Source: a virus
DNA: 24,126 nt
Virus record (IMG/VR): IMGVR_UViG_3300037285_000172
Span: 1-24,126 of that record
Direction: 5' to 3' (one strand)
The position numbers were made by a program, and so were the translations under genes. Below, one piece after another: positions 1 through 5,094 of this stretch (position 1 is the first letter of the stretch; each line of letters starts with the position of its first letter). The notes beneath the pieces are model-generated. The model was not told where the DNA came from and made no database searches. It was given only the letters and a program-made list of their open reading frames with translations.

Positions 1-173
1 CAGATGGTAAACTAATGAAAGTGCCATTGACTATTGAAACTCAAGCGTATATACTATATCAGACAATGCCCGATTTAATTAACCAAGCTTATGACAATGA
101 GAACCAAACATTGGTTAAATTGTTACAAAAGTTTCAGGCACGATTACATGCAAAGCTAGTAGGAGGCGAGTAA
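1..173 (+). CDS. C-terminal end of an unknown protein (5' truncated)
   Basis: An open frame enters from the left edge (codon phase starting at base 3) and stops with TAA immediately before the ATG of the next gene. The visible ~56 residues are mostly helical-looking and charged (for example LIETQ-like and LVKLLQKFQARLHAKL segments) and end in VGGE. I do not recognise a family. The GGAGG near its end (about 163-167) is the Shine-Dalgarno site of the next gene, so the two are probably in one operon. An internal ATG at 15 is possible but the frame is open to the edge. Confidence 0.55.
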   Translation, partial: DGKLMKVPLTIETQAYILYQTMPDLINQAYDNENQTLVKLLQKFQARLHAKLVGGE

Positions 174-758
174 ATGCGTACAACAATTGGAATTATCAGC
201 GGCAGGTTTCAACCTCCGCATAGTGGTCATACACAGTCATGGCAATGGCTAAACGATAAGTTCGATGAAGCATTTGTAGGAACAAGTGATAAAACTGATC
301 CTTTACGCAGCCCATTTAATTTTAGTCAAAAGCATGCGCTGTTGGCCCATGCTGGTATTCCTTTCAATAATATTATCAAAGTAGCCAATCCGTATATCGC
401 CACTGAGATTGTGGAAAGATTTGACCCCACATCAACCGTTGTGGTATTTGCCATTAGTGAAAAAGACATGCAGGATAATCCAAGGTTTGACTTCAAACCC
501 AAAAAGGATGGCAGTGCTGGATTCCTCCAGCCATATGCTGCCAATGCAGCTAAATTACAGTCGGTGAACACACATGCCTATGTTATTACTTTGCCTACCT
601 TTGAGTTTGTGGTGGCAGGTGTACTTATGACAAGTGCCACCCAACTTCGTAATCGGTTTGCAATGTCAGATTATGCTGGGCAGAAGCAGATCATTACAGA
701 TTTATACGGTGCACACAACGAAAATATCCACGACCTTATGTGTGGAAAAATTGGCTAG
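174..758 (+). CDS. NMN adenylyltransferase-like (HxGH) nucleotidyltransferase
   Basis: A 194-residue protein of the HxGH nucleotidyltransferase fold. The N-terminus GIISGRFQPPHSGH (residues 5-18) carries the GRFQPxHxGH signature that binds the NTP phosphates, and TSATQLRNRF near residue 154 is in the place of the C-terminal ISxTxxR motif. Families with this signature adenylylate NMN (NadM/NadR) or transfer CMP; which substrate is used cannot be told from sequence. The start is supported by AGGAGGCGAG just upstream. T4-like phages often carry NadR/NadM-like genes for NAD salvage. This is one of three separate HxGH nucleotidyltransferase domains in the window (also 8454-8891 and 12119-12928). 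Fold confidence is high, substrate confidence low. Confidence 0.8.
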   Translation: MRTTIGIISGRFQPPHSGHTQSWQWLNDKFDEAFVGTSDKTDPLRSPFNFSQKHALLAHAGIPFNNIIKVANPYIATEIVERFDPTSTVVVFAISEKDMQDNPRFDFKPKKDGSAGFLQPYAANAAKLQSVNTHAYVITLPTFEFVVAGVLMTSATQLRNRFAMSDYAGQKQIITDLYGAHNENIHDLMCGKIG

Positions 759-1401
759 CGTTGTAGACGACTGTGATGCGTGGGAAGTATACCCGCAACA
801 CCGTTGGATATTTAATAAATTAGAATTGAGTTTGCGATTGGGATATGCGGCTGGACCAGGCGGGACCAGTGTGCCCTGTGATGCTGATTATATAATTCGA
901 CCAATATATAATTTAAGTGGCATGGGTGCAGGTGCAGTCCGACAACATCTCTCATGTAATGACCTTTCCAGTGTGCCGCCAGGATATTTTTGGTGTGAGC
1001 TATTTGCTGGTGCCAATATAACAGTTGACTACCAGTGGGACAATGCTGGTATTATATATCCAGTATTTGCAGCACAAGGCGCCCGCACCAGCCCAGATCT
1101 TTATCGGTTCAGTGGCTGGCGTGAAATTTATCCGCCCACAGTTGCATTGCCCACATGGATAACCCAGCTTGCAGATGTACCTAGAATCAACGTGGAATTT
1201 ATCAACAATCATATTATTGAAATTCATCTAAGAGCTGGCTGTGATTTCCCTGAGGGTGCCACAAAACTCATCCCAGTATGGAGTGACATGCTGGAATCAG
1301 ACCTACTGCCATTCTTGCACAAAGGATATAAATTTATTGATAATGCAGATGATGCAGATGGTAACTTAACAATTAAACGAGTAGGGTTCCTGTACAAGTA
1401 G
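742..1401 (+). CDS. conserved phage protein of unknown function
   Basis: This frame encodes a globular protein of about 219 residues. No ATG is available near the end of the preceding gene; GTG at 742 gives a 17-base overlap and an N-terminus VEKLASVVDDCDAW. An upstream ATG at 634 would overlap the nucleotidyltransferase by 125 bases and gives a low-complexity N-terminus, so I prefer GTG, with little Shine-Dalgarno support. Segments such as WIFNKLELSLRLGYAAGPGG and YIIRPIYNLSGMGAGA look like a conserved glycine-rich nucleotide- or phosphate-binding region, vaguely ATP-grasp-like, but that is a guess. The coding quality through to the TAG at 1399-1401 is good. Confidence 0.6.
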   Translation: MEKLASVVDDCDAWEVYPQHRWIFNKLELSLRLGYAAGPGGTSVPCDADYIIRPIYNLSGMGAGAVRQHLSCNDLSSVPPGYFWCELFAGANITVDYQWDNAGIIYPVFAAQGARTSPDLYRFSGWREIYPPTVALPTWITQLADVPRINVEFINNHIIEIHLRAGCDFPEGATKLIPVWSDMLESDLLPFLHKGYKFIDNADDADGNLTIKRVGFLYK

Positions 1402-1408
1402 ATAGATA

Positions 1409-1416
1409 GATAAATA
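1409..1416 (+). promoter_or_regulatory. possible T4-type late promoter (GATAAATA)
   Basis: GATAAATA lies 24 bases before the endolysin ATG and differs by one base from the T4 late consensus TATAAATA. A start about 10 bases downstream would keep the GGAG ribosome site (1427-1430) in the transcript. Lysis genes are late genes, which fits. The surrounding GATA repeats make a chance match possible. Confidence 0.4.
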
Positions 1417-1440
1417 CTACTATAATAGGAGACTAAACTT

Positions 1441-2238
1441 ATGACAAGTATCAAAAATCACCGTATTGCGGGCGCAGCATATATCAGCTCACCCAACACA
1501 AGCGGCAAAATTACCCCCAAATTTATCGTACAACATTATACAGCAGGCTATTCAGCAGAATCAGCTATCAATGCTCTCACTCGCAAAGGCAGTGGTGTTA
1601 GCGCCCATGTAACAATTGATGTAGACGGCACAATCACACAGCACGTTCCATTCAATGTCAAAGCATGGCATGCTGGTCCAAGTACATGGATGGGCTATAC
1701 TGGTTTGAACGCACATAGCATCGGATTGGAAATTGTAAACATTGGCTGGATGCGGATCATTGGTGCAGGTAGATATCAGGATTCATATGGCAACAACCGC
1801 ACAGATGCAGATTTCCCAAATGGCGTTATTGTATCGCCAAATGCCCGTGTTGGTGGTGGTGACTTTGTATGGCCATGCTATCCACCAGAACAAATTGCAG
1901 CCGTTGAAGCATTAAATATTGCACTGATTGCCAAGTACAACATCATGGACATTGTCAGTCATGAAGAAATTGACACACGTGGATGGAAAACTGACCCAGG
2001 ACCTGCTTTTCCAATGCGCCGTATGACACAGCATTTGACCAGTGATCGTGGTGATGACAGCGAGTCATGGGAAGTAACAGCCAGCTCACTTCGCGTTCGT
2101 GGTGGCCCAGGATCTGCATACAGTGTTCTACGTGGCATCGAACGTGGTGACCGAGTGGAAGTTCATACTCGCTCAGGCGAATGGGGGCGCATTGATGACG
2201 ATGGTTGGGTACACACCGGATACCTACGCCGCGCTTGA
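1441..2238 (+). CDS. endolysin: N-acetylmuramoyl-L-alanine amidase with C-terminal SH3b domain
   Basis: A 265-residue peptidoglycan amidase. The Amidase_2/PGRP domain (about residues 20-195) shows KFIVQHYTAG with the first zinc histidine, the conserved AWHAGPS segment, GLEIVNIG, and a C-terminal HEEI...K-DPGPAF segment carrying the second zinc site and catalytic region. A short SH3b cell-wall binding domain follows at about 210-265, with SLRVRGGPGSAYSVLRGI and a WGRIDDDGWVHTGYL ending. The enzyme would cut the amide between MurNAc and L-Ala at lysis. There is no signal peptide, so release would depend on a holin not seen here. GGAG 11 bases upstream supports the start. The gene is followed directly by a promoter whose -35 box overlaps its stop codon. 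Confidence 0.9.
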   Translation: MTSIKNHRIAGAAYISSPNTSGKITPKFIVQHYTAGYSAESAINALTRKGSGVSAHVTIDVDGTITQHVPFNVKAWHAGPSTWMGYTGLNAHSIGLEIVNIGWMRIIGAGRYQDSYGNNRTDADFPNGVIVSPNARVGGGDFVWPCYPPEQIAAVEALNIALIAKYNIMDIVSHEEIDTRGWKTDPGPAFPMRRMTQHLTSDRGDDSESWEVTASSLRVRGGPGSAYSVLRGIERGDRVEVHTRSGEWGRIDDDGWVHTGYLRRA

Positions 2239-2263
2239 CAACTATAATGGCATATGCTACAAA
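2235..2263 (+). promoter_or_regulatory. sigma70-like promoter, TTGACA-17-TACAAA
   Basis: TTGACA (2235-2240), a 17-base spacer ending in TGC (extended -10), then TACAAA (2258-2263). The -35 box contains the endolysin stop codon TGA. Transcription would begin near 2270 and drive the small paralogous pair. Confidence 0.6.
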
Positions 2264-2277
2264 AGTGTATGCCATTA

Positions 2278-2664
2278 ATGAAACCACATAGTATAGCTGA
2301 CTTGACGCATATACATGTCGATCAAGGCAACTATGTCTATGACGAATGGCGGTGGCAAGGTCAGCTTCACAGCATCGACGACCATCCCTCTATGATATCT
2401 GATGAGTATATGACATGGCACCGCCATGGCGTGAGACATCGTGATGAGCATCAAGGCCCAGCACAATCATGGAGAAATAAGCTTGAGTATACATATTGGA
2501 ATGCAGGATTAATTCATCGCGCCAGGGGCCCTGCTACATGCTACTATAATGTGGTTGAATGGTGGTGGTACGGTGTAAATTTTGAATCAAATATGGATGC
2601 ATGGGCTGACCGTGCCAATATCGATCCTGAACTATTTGTTGTGTTGAAGTTAAAATATGGTTAA
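2278..2664 (+). CDS. small phage protein with H-x-DGPA/GPA-type repeats, copy 1
   Basis: A Trp/His/Tyr-rich protein of 128 residues from ATG 2278; in-frame ATGs at 2254 and 2269 are also possible. The start at 2278 is favoured because the promoter would start transcription at about 2270, making the mRNA almost leaderless. It has two degenerate repeats of the pattern H-R-x-x-GPA followed by EW-W-Y-G (for example HRARGPATCYY and VVEWWWYG), like the MORN-resembling repeats of many large phages. The last ~35 residues resemble the C-terminus of the next gene, and both end in KLKYG. Function unknown. Confidence 0.6.
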   Translation: MKPHSIADLTHIHVDQGNYVYDEWRWQGQLHSIDDHPSMISDEYMTWHRHGVRHRDEHQGPAQSWRNKLEYTYWNAGLIHRARGPATCYYNVVEWWWYGVNFESNMDAWADRANIDPELFVVLKLKYG

Positions 2665-2881
2665 AGAACGGATCTCCCATCCAAATAAGACTATGTTCTT
2701 TGACCGTTGGACCACTGCTTTTGGCCGCGTTCATCGCATAGATGGTCCTGCTATCTTATGGCATGATAACGTTCCTGAGTGGTATATTCAGGGTAAAAAA
2801 TACACGTTTGAACAATGGCTGGAAGCCAACAACCATATATCAGCAGAAGAAAAAGTCATGATCAAATTAAAATATGGTTGA
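2657..2881 (+). CDS. small phage protein with H-x-DGPA/GPA-type repeats, copy 2
   Basis: A 74-residue protein whose ATG overlaps the end of copy 1 by 8 bases (ATGGTTAA), indicating translational coupling. It contains GRVHRIDGPAILWHDNV and then PEWYIQGKKYTFEQWLEAN, aligning with the second repeat and tail of copy 1; both end in (L/I)KLKYG. This is therefore a tandem paralogue that keeps only the C-terminal module. Such repeats recur in tail or adhesion-related and uncharacterised phage proteins; no enzyme motif is visible. Confidence 0.65.
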   Translation: MVKERISHPNKTMFFDRWTTAFGRVHRIDGPAILWHDNVPEWYIQGKKYTFEQWLEANNHISAEEKVMIKLKYG

Positions 2882-2906
2882 CACCAAAGTGTCTTGCTGC
2901 TATATA
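2878..2906 (+). promoter_or_regulatory. sigma70-like promoter, TTGACA-17-TATATA
   Basis: TTGACA (2878-2883) overlaps the TGA of the preceding gene, followed by a 17-base spacer ending in TGC and a TATATA -10 box (2901-2906). The spacer contains a small inverted repeat, GACAC-CAAA-GTGTC. It would drive the gene starting at 2935. Confidence 0.6.
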
Positions 2907-2934
2907 TAACAAGTAAGCAAAAAAGGAATACACA

Positions 2935-3315
2935 ATGAATTATGAAGTTGGCGATACAGTTGGTTTTGCAAGTTTTCACCGTCATGGTATGCTTTTAAGT
3001 CATGGATTTGGCATTATTACCAAAATCAACGGCCACGGTCATATCCATATTACTCAAAACGGTGGCAACGAAAAGAAGTTTGATAAGTATGGCGACTCAT
3101 ACAAAGACAATTATGGCCCTCGCCTCATTGGTGCTGCTGAATTGACTGAAATCATCGAGCGTAATGCCAATAGCCAAAATATTACCCGTGCTACTCAAGA
3201 CATTACCCGGGCTATCCAATCCCGGCAGTGTGGTAATGGTAAGAATGCCATGGACGCCGAAACATTAGATGAGATCCAAATACTGATTACCAAACTGCGC
3301 GATATGGTGGCATAG
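2935..3315 (+). CDS. hypothetical protein, SH3/KOW-like N-terminus
   Basis: A 126-residue protein with AAGGA six or more bases before the ATG. Residues 1-40 (YEVGDTVGFASFH, then HGFGIITKINGHGHI) look like a small beta-barrel of the KOW/SH3 type often seen in phage small proteins that touch nucleic acid. Residues 75-125 are helical and hydrophilic. It has its own promoter upstream and is followed by another promoter, so it is probably a single-gene transcript. No family recognised. Confidence 0.65.
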   Translation: MNYEVGDTVGFASFHRHGMLLSHGFGIITKINGHGHIHITQNGGNEKKFDKYGDSYKDNYGPRLIGAAELTEIIERNANSQNITRATQDITRAIQSRQCGNGKNAMDAETLDEIQILITKLRDMVA

Positions 3316-3342
3316 CAAGCGGCTTTACATCAGTGTAACACA

Positions 3343-3371
3343 TTGACAACATTACAATAATTTGCTAGAAT
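3343..3371 (+). promoter_or_regulatory. sigma70-like promoter, TTGACA-17-TAGAAT
   Basis: A near-consensus promoter: TTGACA (3343-3348), 17-base spacer ending in TGC (extended -10), TAGAAT (3366-3371). It lies upstream of dsbA and probably serves the dsbA-polymerase operon. Confidence 0.75.
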
Positions 3372-3400
3372 GGGGGAGTAGTTTAAAAGCTGCTCCCCCA
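3371..3400 (+). promoter_or_regulatory. strong leader hairpin before dsbA
   Basis: TGGGGGAGTAG (3371-3381) pairs with the CTGCTCCCCCA region ending at 3400, with one or two G-U pairs and an A/T-rich loop. There is no U-run after it, so it does not look like a terminator. It overlaps the predicted transcription start of the promoter just upstream, so it may shape the 5' end of the dsbA mRNA. Confidence 0.5.
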
Positions 3401-3422
3401 ATCACATCCAAAGGATATACAA

Positions 3423-3680
3423 ATGACAAGAAACTTTTCCGAAGCTGAAAAATCCAAACTCAAAGAGCTGGTGACTGAAGGCATCCAAGTGTTGCAGGAA
3501 ACTGATACACTCAAAGAAGCCTTGGGCGATACAGTTAAAGCCATCGCAGAAGAGCTGGATATGAAGCCTGCCATTCTCAACAAAGTGATTCGCACAGCTT
3601 ACAAGGCTGATCTTGAAGAAAAGCGCGAAGCCATGAGCGATATTGAAGACATCCTTGTTGCGGTTGGCCGTGACTTCTAA
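3423..3680 (+). CDS. dsbA: DsbA-like double-stranded DNA-binding protein
   Basis: An 85-residue, highly charged, all-helical protein. The order of segments KLKELVTEGIQVL, AIAEELDMKPAILNKVIRTA and YKADLEEKREAMSDIEDIL matches the layout of T4 DsbA (89 residues), in which a similar AKDELGVDGKMFNRLLALYHKD core is found. T4 DsbA binds double-stranded DNA and has been linked to late transcription. AAAGGA precedes the ATG. It is the first gene after a strong promoter and leader hairpin, upstream of a small gene and the polymerase. The assignment rests on my recollection of the T4 sequence, so treat it as likely rather than certain. Confidence 0.7.
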   Translation: MTRNFSEAEKSKLKELVTEGIQVLQETDTLKEALGDTVKAIAEELDMKPAILNKVIRTAYKADLEEKREAMSDIEDILVAVGRDF

Positions 3681-3711
3681 GACACCTGCAAAACCAGACC
3701 AATCCCAAATT

Positions 3712-3933
3712 ATGTACGACAAGTTGGGTCAAGAGATCAAGGTGGGCAGCATTGTTGTCGCACCTTACTCTTCTACCTCAATAAAAATATGCCGGATCAT
3801 TAGGATCACACCTAAAAATTTCAGACTATCTGATGTGACAAATGGCCATAATATAATGAAGCAACATAATGAAGTCATATGTTTGGACGAAATGGAAGCA
3901 TTGTTGATGTTTTTACTTTCGCGCAATCTTTAA
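3712..3933 (+). CDS. small hypothetical protein, SH3-like
   Basis: A 73-residue protein from ATG 3712 (MYDKLGQEIKVGSIVVAPY). The pattern 'DKxGxxIxVGSxVxAP...IxRITxK' is a common small beta-barrel phage protein. An in-frame GTG at 3670 would overlap dsbA by 11 bases and is an alternative start; neither has a good Shine-Dalgarno site. The TAA at 3931-3933 lies 3 bases before the AGGAG of the polymerase gene. Function unknown. Confidence 0.5.
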   Translation: MYDKLGQEIKVGSIVVAPYSSTSIKICRIIRITPKNFRLSDVTNGHNIMKQHNEVICLDEMEALLMFLLSRNL

Positions 3934-3947
3934 CCAGGAGAACTACC

Positions 3948-4343
3948 ATATATATTGATATGCTATTCGATCGCGGTCGCGATACTATATCTGTGGTAGA
4001 ACGTAATGAAGCAGGCGAACGTGTATTCACACAATATCCTGCTCATTACGTTTTTTATTACCCAGATAAAAAAGGCAAGTTCACCAGTATTTTTGGTGAT
4101 ACACTAGGGCGTTATTCCACAACCAGTGGTAAAGCGTTTAACAAAGAAAAGAAGTCGTTCTACGGTCAAACATTGTTTGAGAGCGACATCAAGCCAGAAT
4201 TCCGTTGTATTTCAGACAATTATCTGGATGCTCCTGTTCCCAATTTGAACGTGGCATTTTTCGATATTGAAACTGAGGGGCGGCCGTTCGCCGCCCCTAA
4301 TCAGAAAATGGTTAAGATAAGAAAGAGACAACCAAGAATATAA
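3948..4343 (+). CDS. 43A: DNA polymerase gp43, N-terminal fragment (through Exo I), probable AUA start
   Basis: This frame encodes the N-terminal domain of a T4-type family-B polymerase, ending in the Exo I motif AFFDIETE. IYIDMLFDRGRDTISVVER is the expected first beta-strand region of gp43. The only good ribosome site, AGGAG at 3936-3940, is 7 bases before ATA at 3948; the first in-frame ATG in that area (3960) is 19 bases away, and ATG 3879 would overlap the previous gene by 55 bases. I therefore call an AUA start. After Exo I the frame runs through a GC-rich hairpin into about 20 basic residues of non-polymerase sequence and stops at 4341. The polymerase continues as a separate frame at 5072, with an HNH endonuclease between. 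The exonuclease and polymerase activities would need both polypeptides to assemble. Confidence 0.8.
   Translation: MYIDMLFDRGRDTISVVERNEAGERVFTQYPAHYVFYYPDKKGKFTSIFGDTLGRYSTTSGKAFNKEKKSFYGQTLFESDIKPEFRCISDNYLDAPVPNLNVAFFDIETEGRPFAAPNQKMVKIRKRQPRI
4276..4298 (+). promoter_or_regulatory. GC-rich hairpin at the polymerase break
   Basis: AGGGGCGGC (4276-4284), a 5-base loop CGTTC, and GCCGCCCCT (4290-4298) form a perfect 9-bp stem, much more GC-rich than its surroundings. It starts one base into the codon after FDIET, exactly where polymerase homology ends. No U-tract follows. It may be the boundary of the inserted endonuclease element or may limit expression of the endonuclease. Confidence 0.6.
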
Positions 4344-4345
4344 TA

Positions 4346-4360
4346 TTTGATATTGAGACT
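4346..4360 (+). repeat. second copy of the FDIET (Exo I) coding sequence
   Basis: TTTGATATTGAGACT (4346-4360) encodes FDIET, as does TTCGATATTGAAACT at 4260-4274 in the polymerase. The two differ only at two silent third positions. The copy lies between the end of the N-terminal fragment and the HNH gene, in a frame that closes at the TGA at 4373. It may be flanking exon sequence carried in with the endonuclease from a related polymerase gene; at 15 bases chance cannot be excluded. Confidence 0.4.
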
Positions 4361-4389
4361 AATATGCTAAATAGTTGAAAGGAAGAACT

Positions 4390-5094
4390 ATGGATCATCA
4401 ATTAGTATACAACAATATAATTGTTGCCGCACTTAGCAGAAACAGTGGTGATGAACGTCACCACATTGTACCCAAGAGCTGTGGCGGCAGCAATGAATTG
4501 GACAATCTGGTATTATTGACATATAGGGAACATTACGTGTGCCACTGTTTACTGGTTCGCATGTTTCCTGCAGGATCACCTCATCGTAAGAAAATGGTAT
4601 ACGCACTGTGGTGGATGTCGAAGACCAGGGCAAATAAAACTAGAGTAAGCAGCCACCAATATGCAGTGGCGCGCGATCTTTTCATTGCCAACATGCCCAC
4701 CAGGCAGGAAGGGTACCGCAAACGATTTGCTAGAAAATACCACGCAGGTGAATACAAATATAATCCTGCCATAAATGCAGCATCTTTACGATTATATCTT
4801 GCTGACCTAAGTCGGTTAGAATTACAAGAACGAATGGCACGATCTACCGGAACATGCGATCATATAGCCAGGGGCCGCAATATTGCCAAAGGCAAGTCGT
4901 CACAATTTGAGATTACTGACGACAACCACAATTCAATTACAGTTTGGACACACGAAGATGTCCTTTCTATCACAGGATACACCACCGCCCAATTACGCTA
5001 CCGTATCCAGAAATGTGACGGTATATTGCCTGATTGTAGGCGCGTAACATATTTAAAAAGGTACACAGGTAATGACAGGACACAGCGAACATGA
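4390..5094 (+). CDS. HNH homing endonuclease splitting the polymerase gene
   Basis: A 234-residue HNH endonuclease. ERHHIVPKSCGGSNELDNL (residues 22-40) and the later EHYVCH (from 47) provide the His-His, Asn39 and His48 of the beta-beta-alpha metal fold. The C-terminal part (ITGYTTAQLRYRI at about residue 195) resembles the NUMOD-type DNA-recognition helices of phage homing enzymes. AAGGAAG precedes ATG 4390. The gene sits between the two polymerase fragments and its 3' end overlaps the second fragment by 23 bases. With only 46 bases between the first fragment's stop and this ATG, there is little room for a group I intron core. A free-standing homing gene that splits its host gene is more likely, as for the T4-like nrdA/mobE arrangement. 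Confidence 0.85.
   Translation: MDHQLVYNNIIVAALSRNSGDERHHIVPKSCGGSNELDNLVLLTYREHYVCHCLLVRMFPAGSPHRKKMVYALWWMSKTRANKTRVSSHQYAVARDLFIANMPTRQEGYRKRFARKYHAGEYKYNPAINAASLRLYLADLSRLELQERMARSTGTCDHIARGRNIAKGKSSQFEITDDNHNSITVWTHEDVLSITGYTTAQLRYRIQKCDGILPDCRRVTYLKRYTGNDRTQRT

Noticed and set aside
634-741. N-terminal extension of the gene at 742 from ATG 634
   Set aside because: It would overlap the nucleotidyltransferase by 125 bases, covering its conserved C-terminal motif, and encodes unstructured-looking residues.
1401-1416. GATA tandem repeat as a functional microsatellite
   Set aside because: Only about three and a half units, outside any coding frame; more likely incidental to the late-promoter-like site.
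1419-1426. TATAAT at 1421 as a sigma70 promoter for the endolysin
   Set aside because: No -35 box at 16-18 bases and the start would fall after the ribosome site.
3879-3947. ATG 3879 as the polymerase start
   Set aside because: It overlaps the preceding gene by 55 bases, lacks a good ribosome site and adds residues not expected in gp43.
4276-5072. Group I intron or intein in the polymerase gene
   Set aside because: The frame is closed by stop codons, which excludes an intein. The HNH gene nearly fills the insert, leaving little more than 110 bases of non-coding sequence, too little for a catalytic intron core as far as I can judge.
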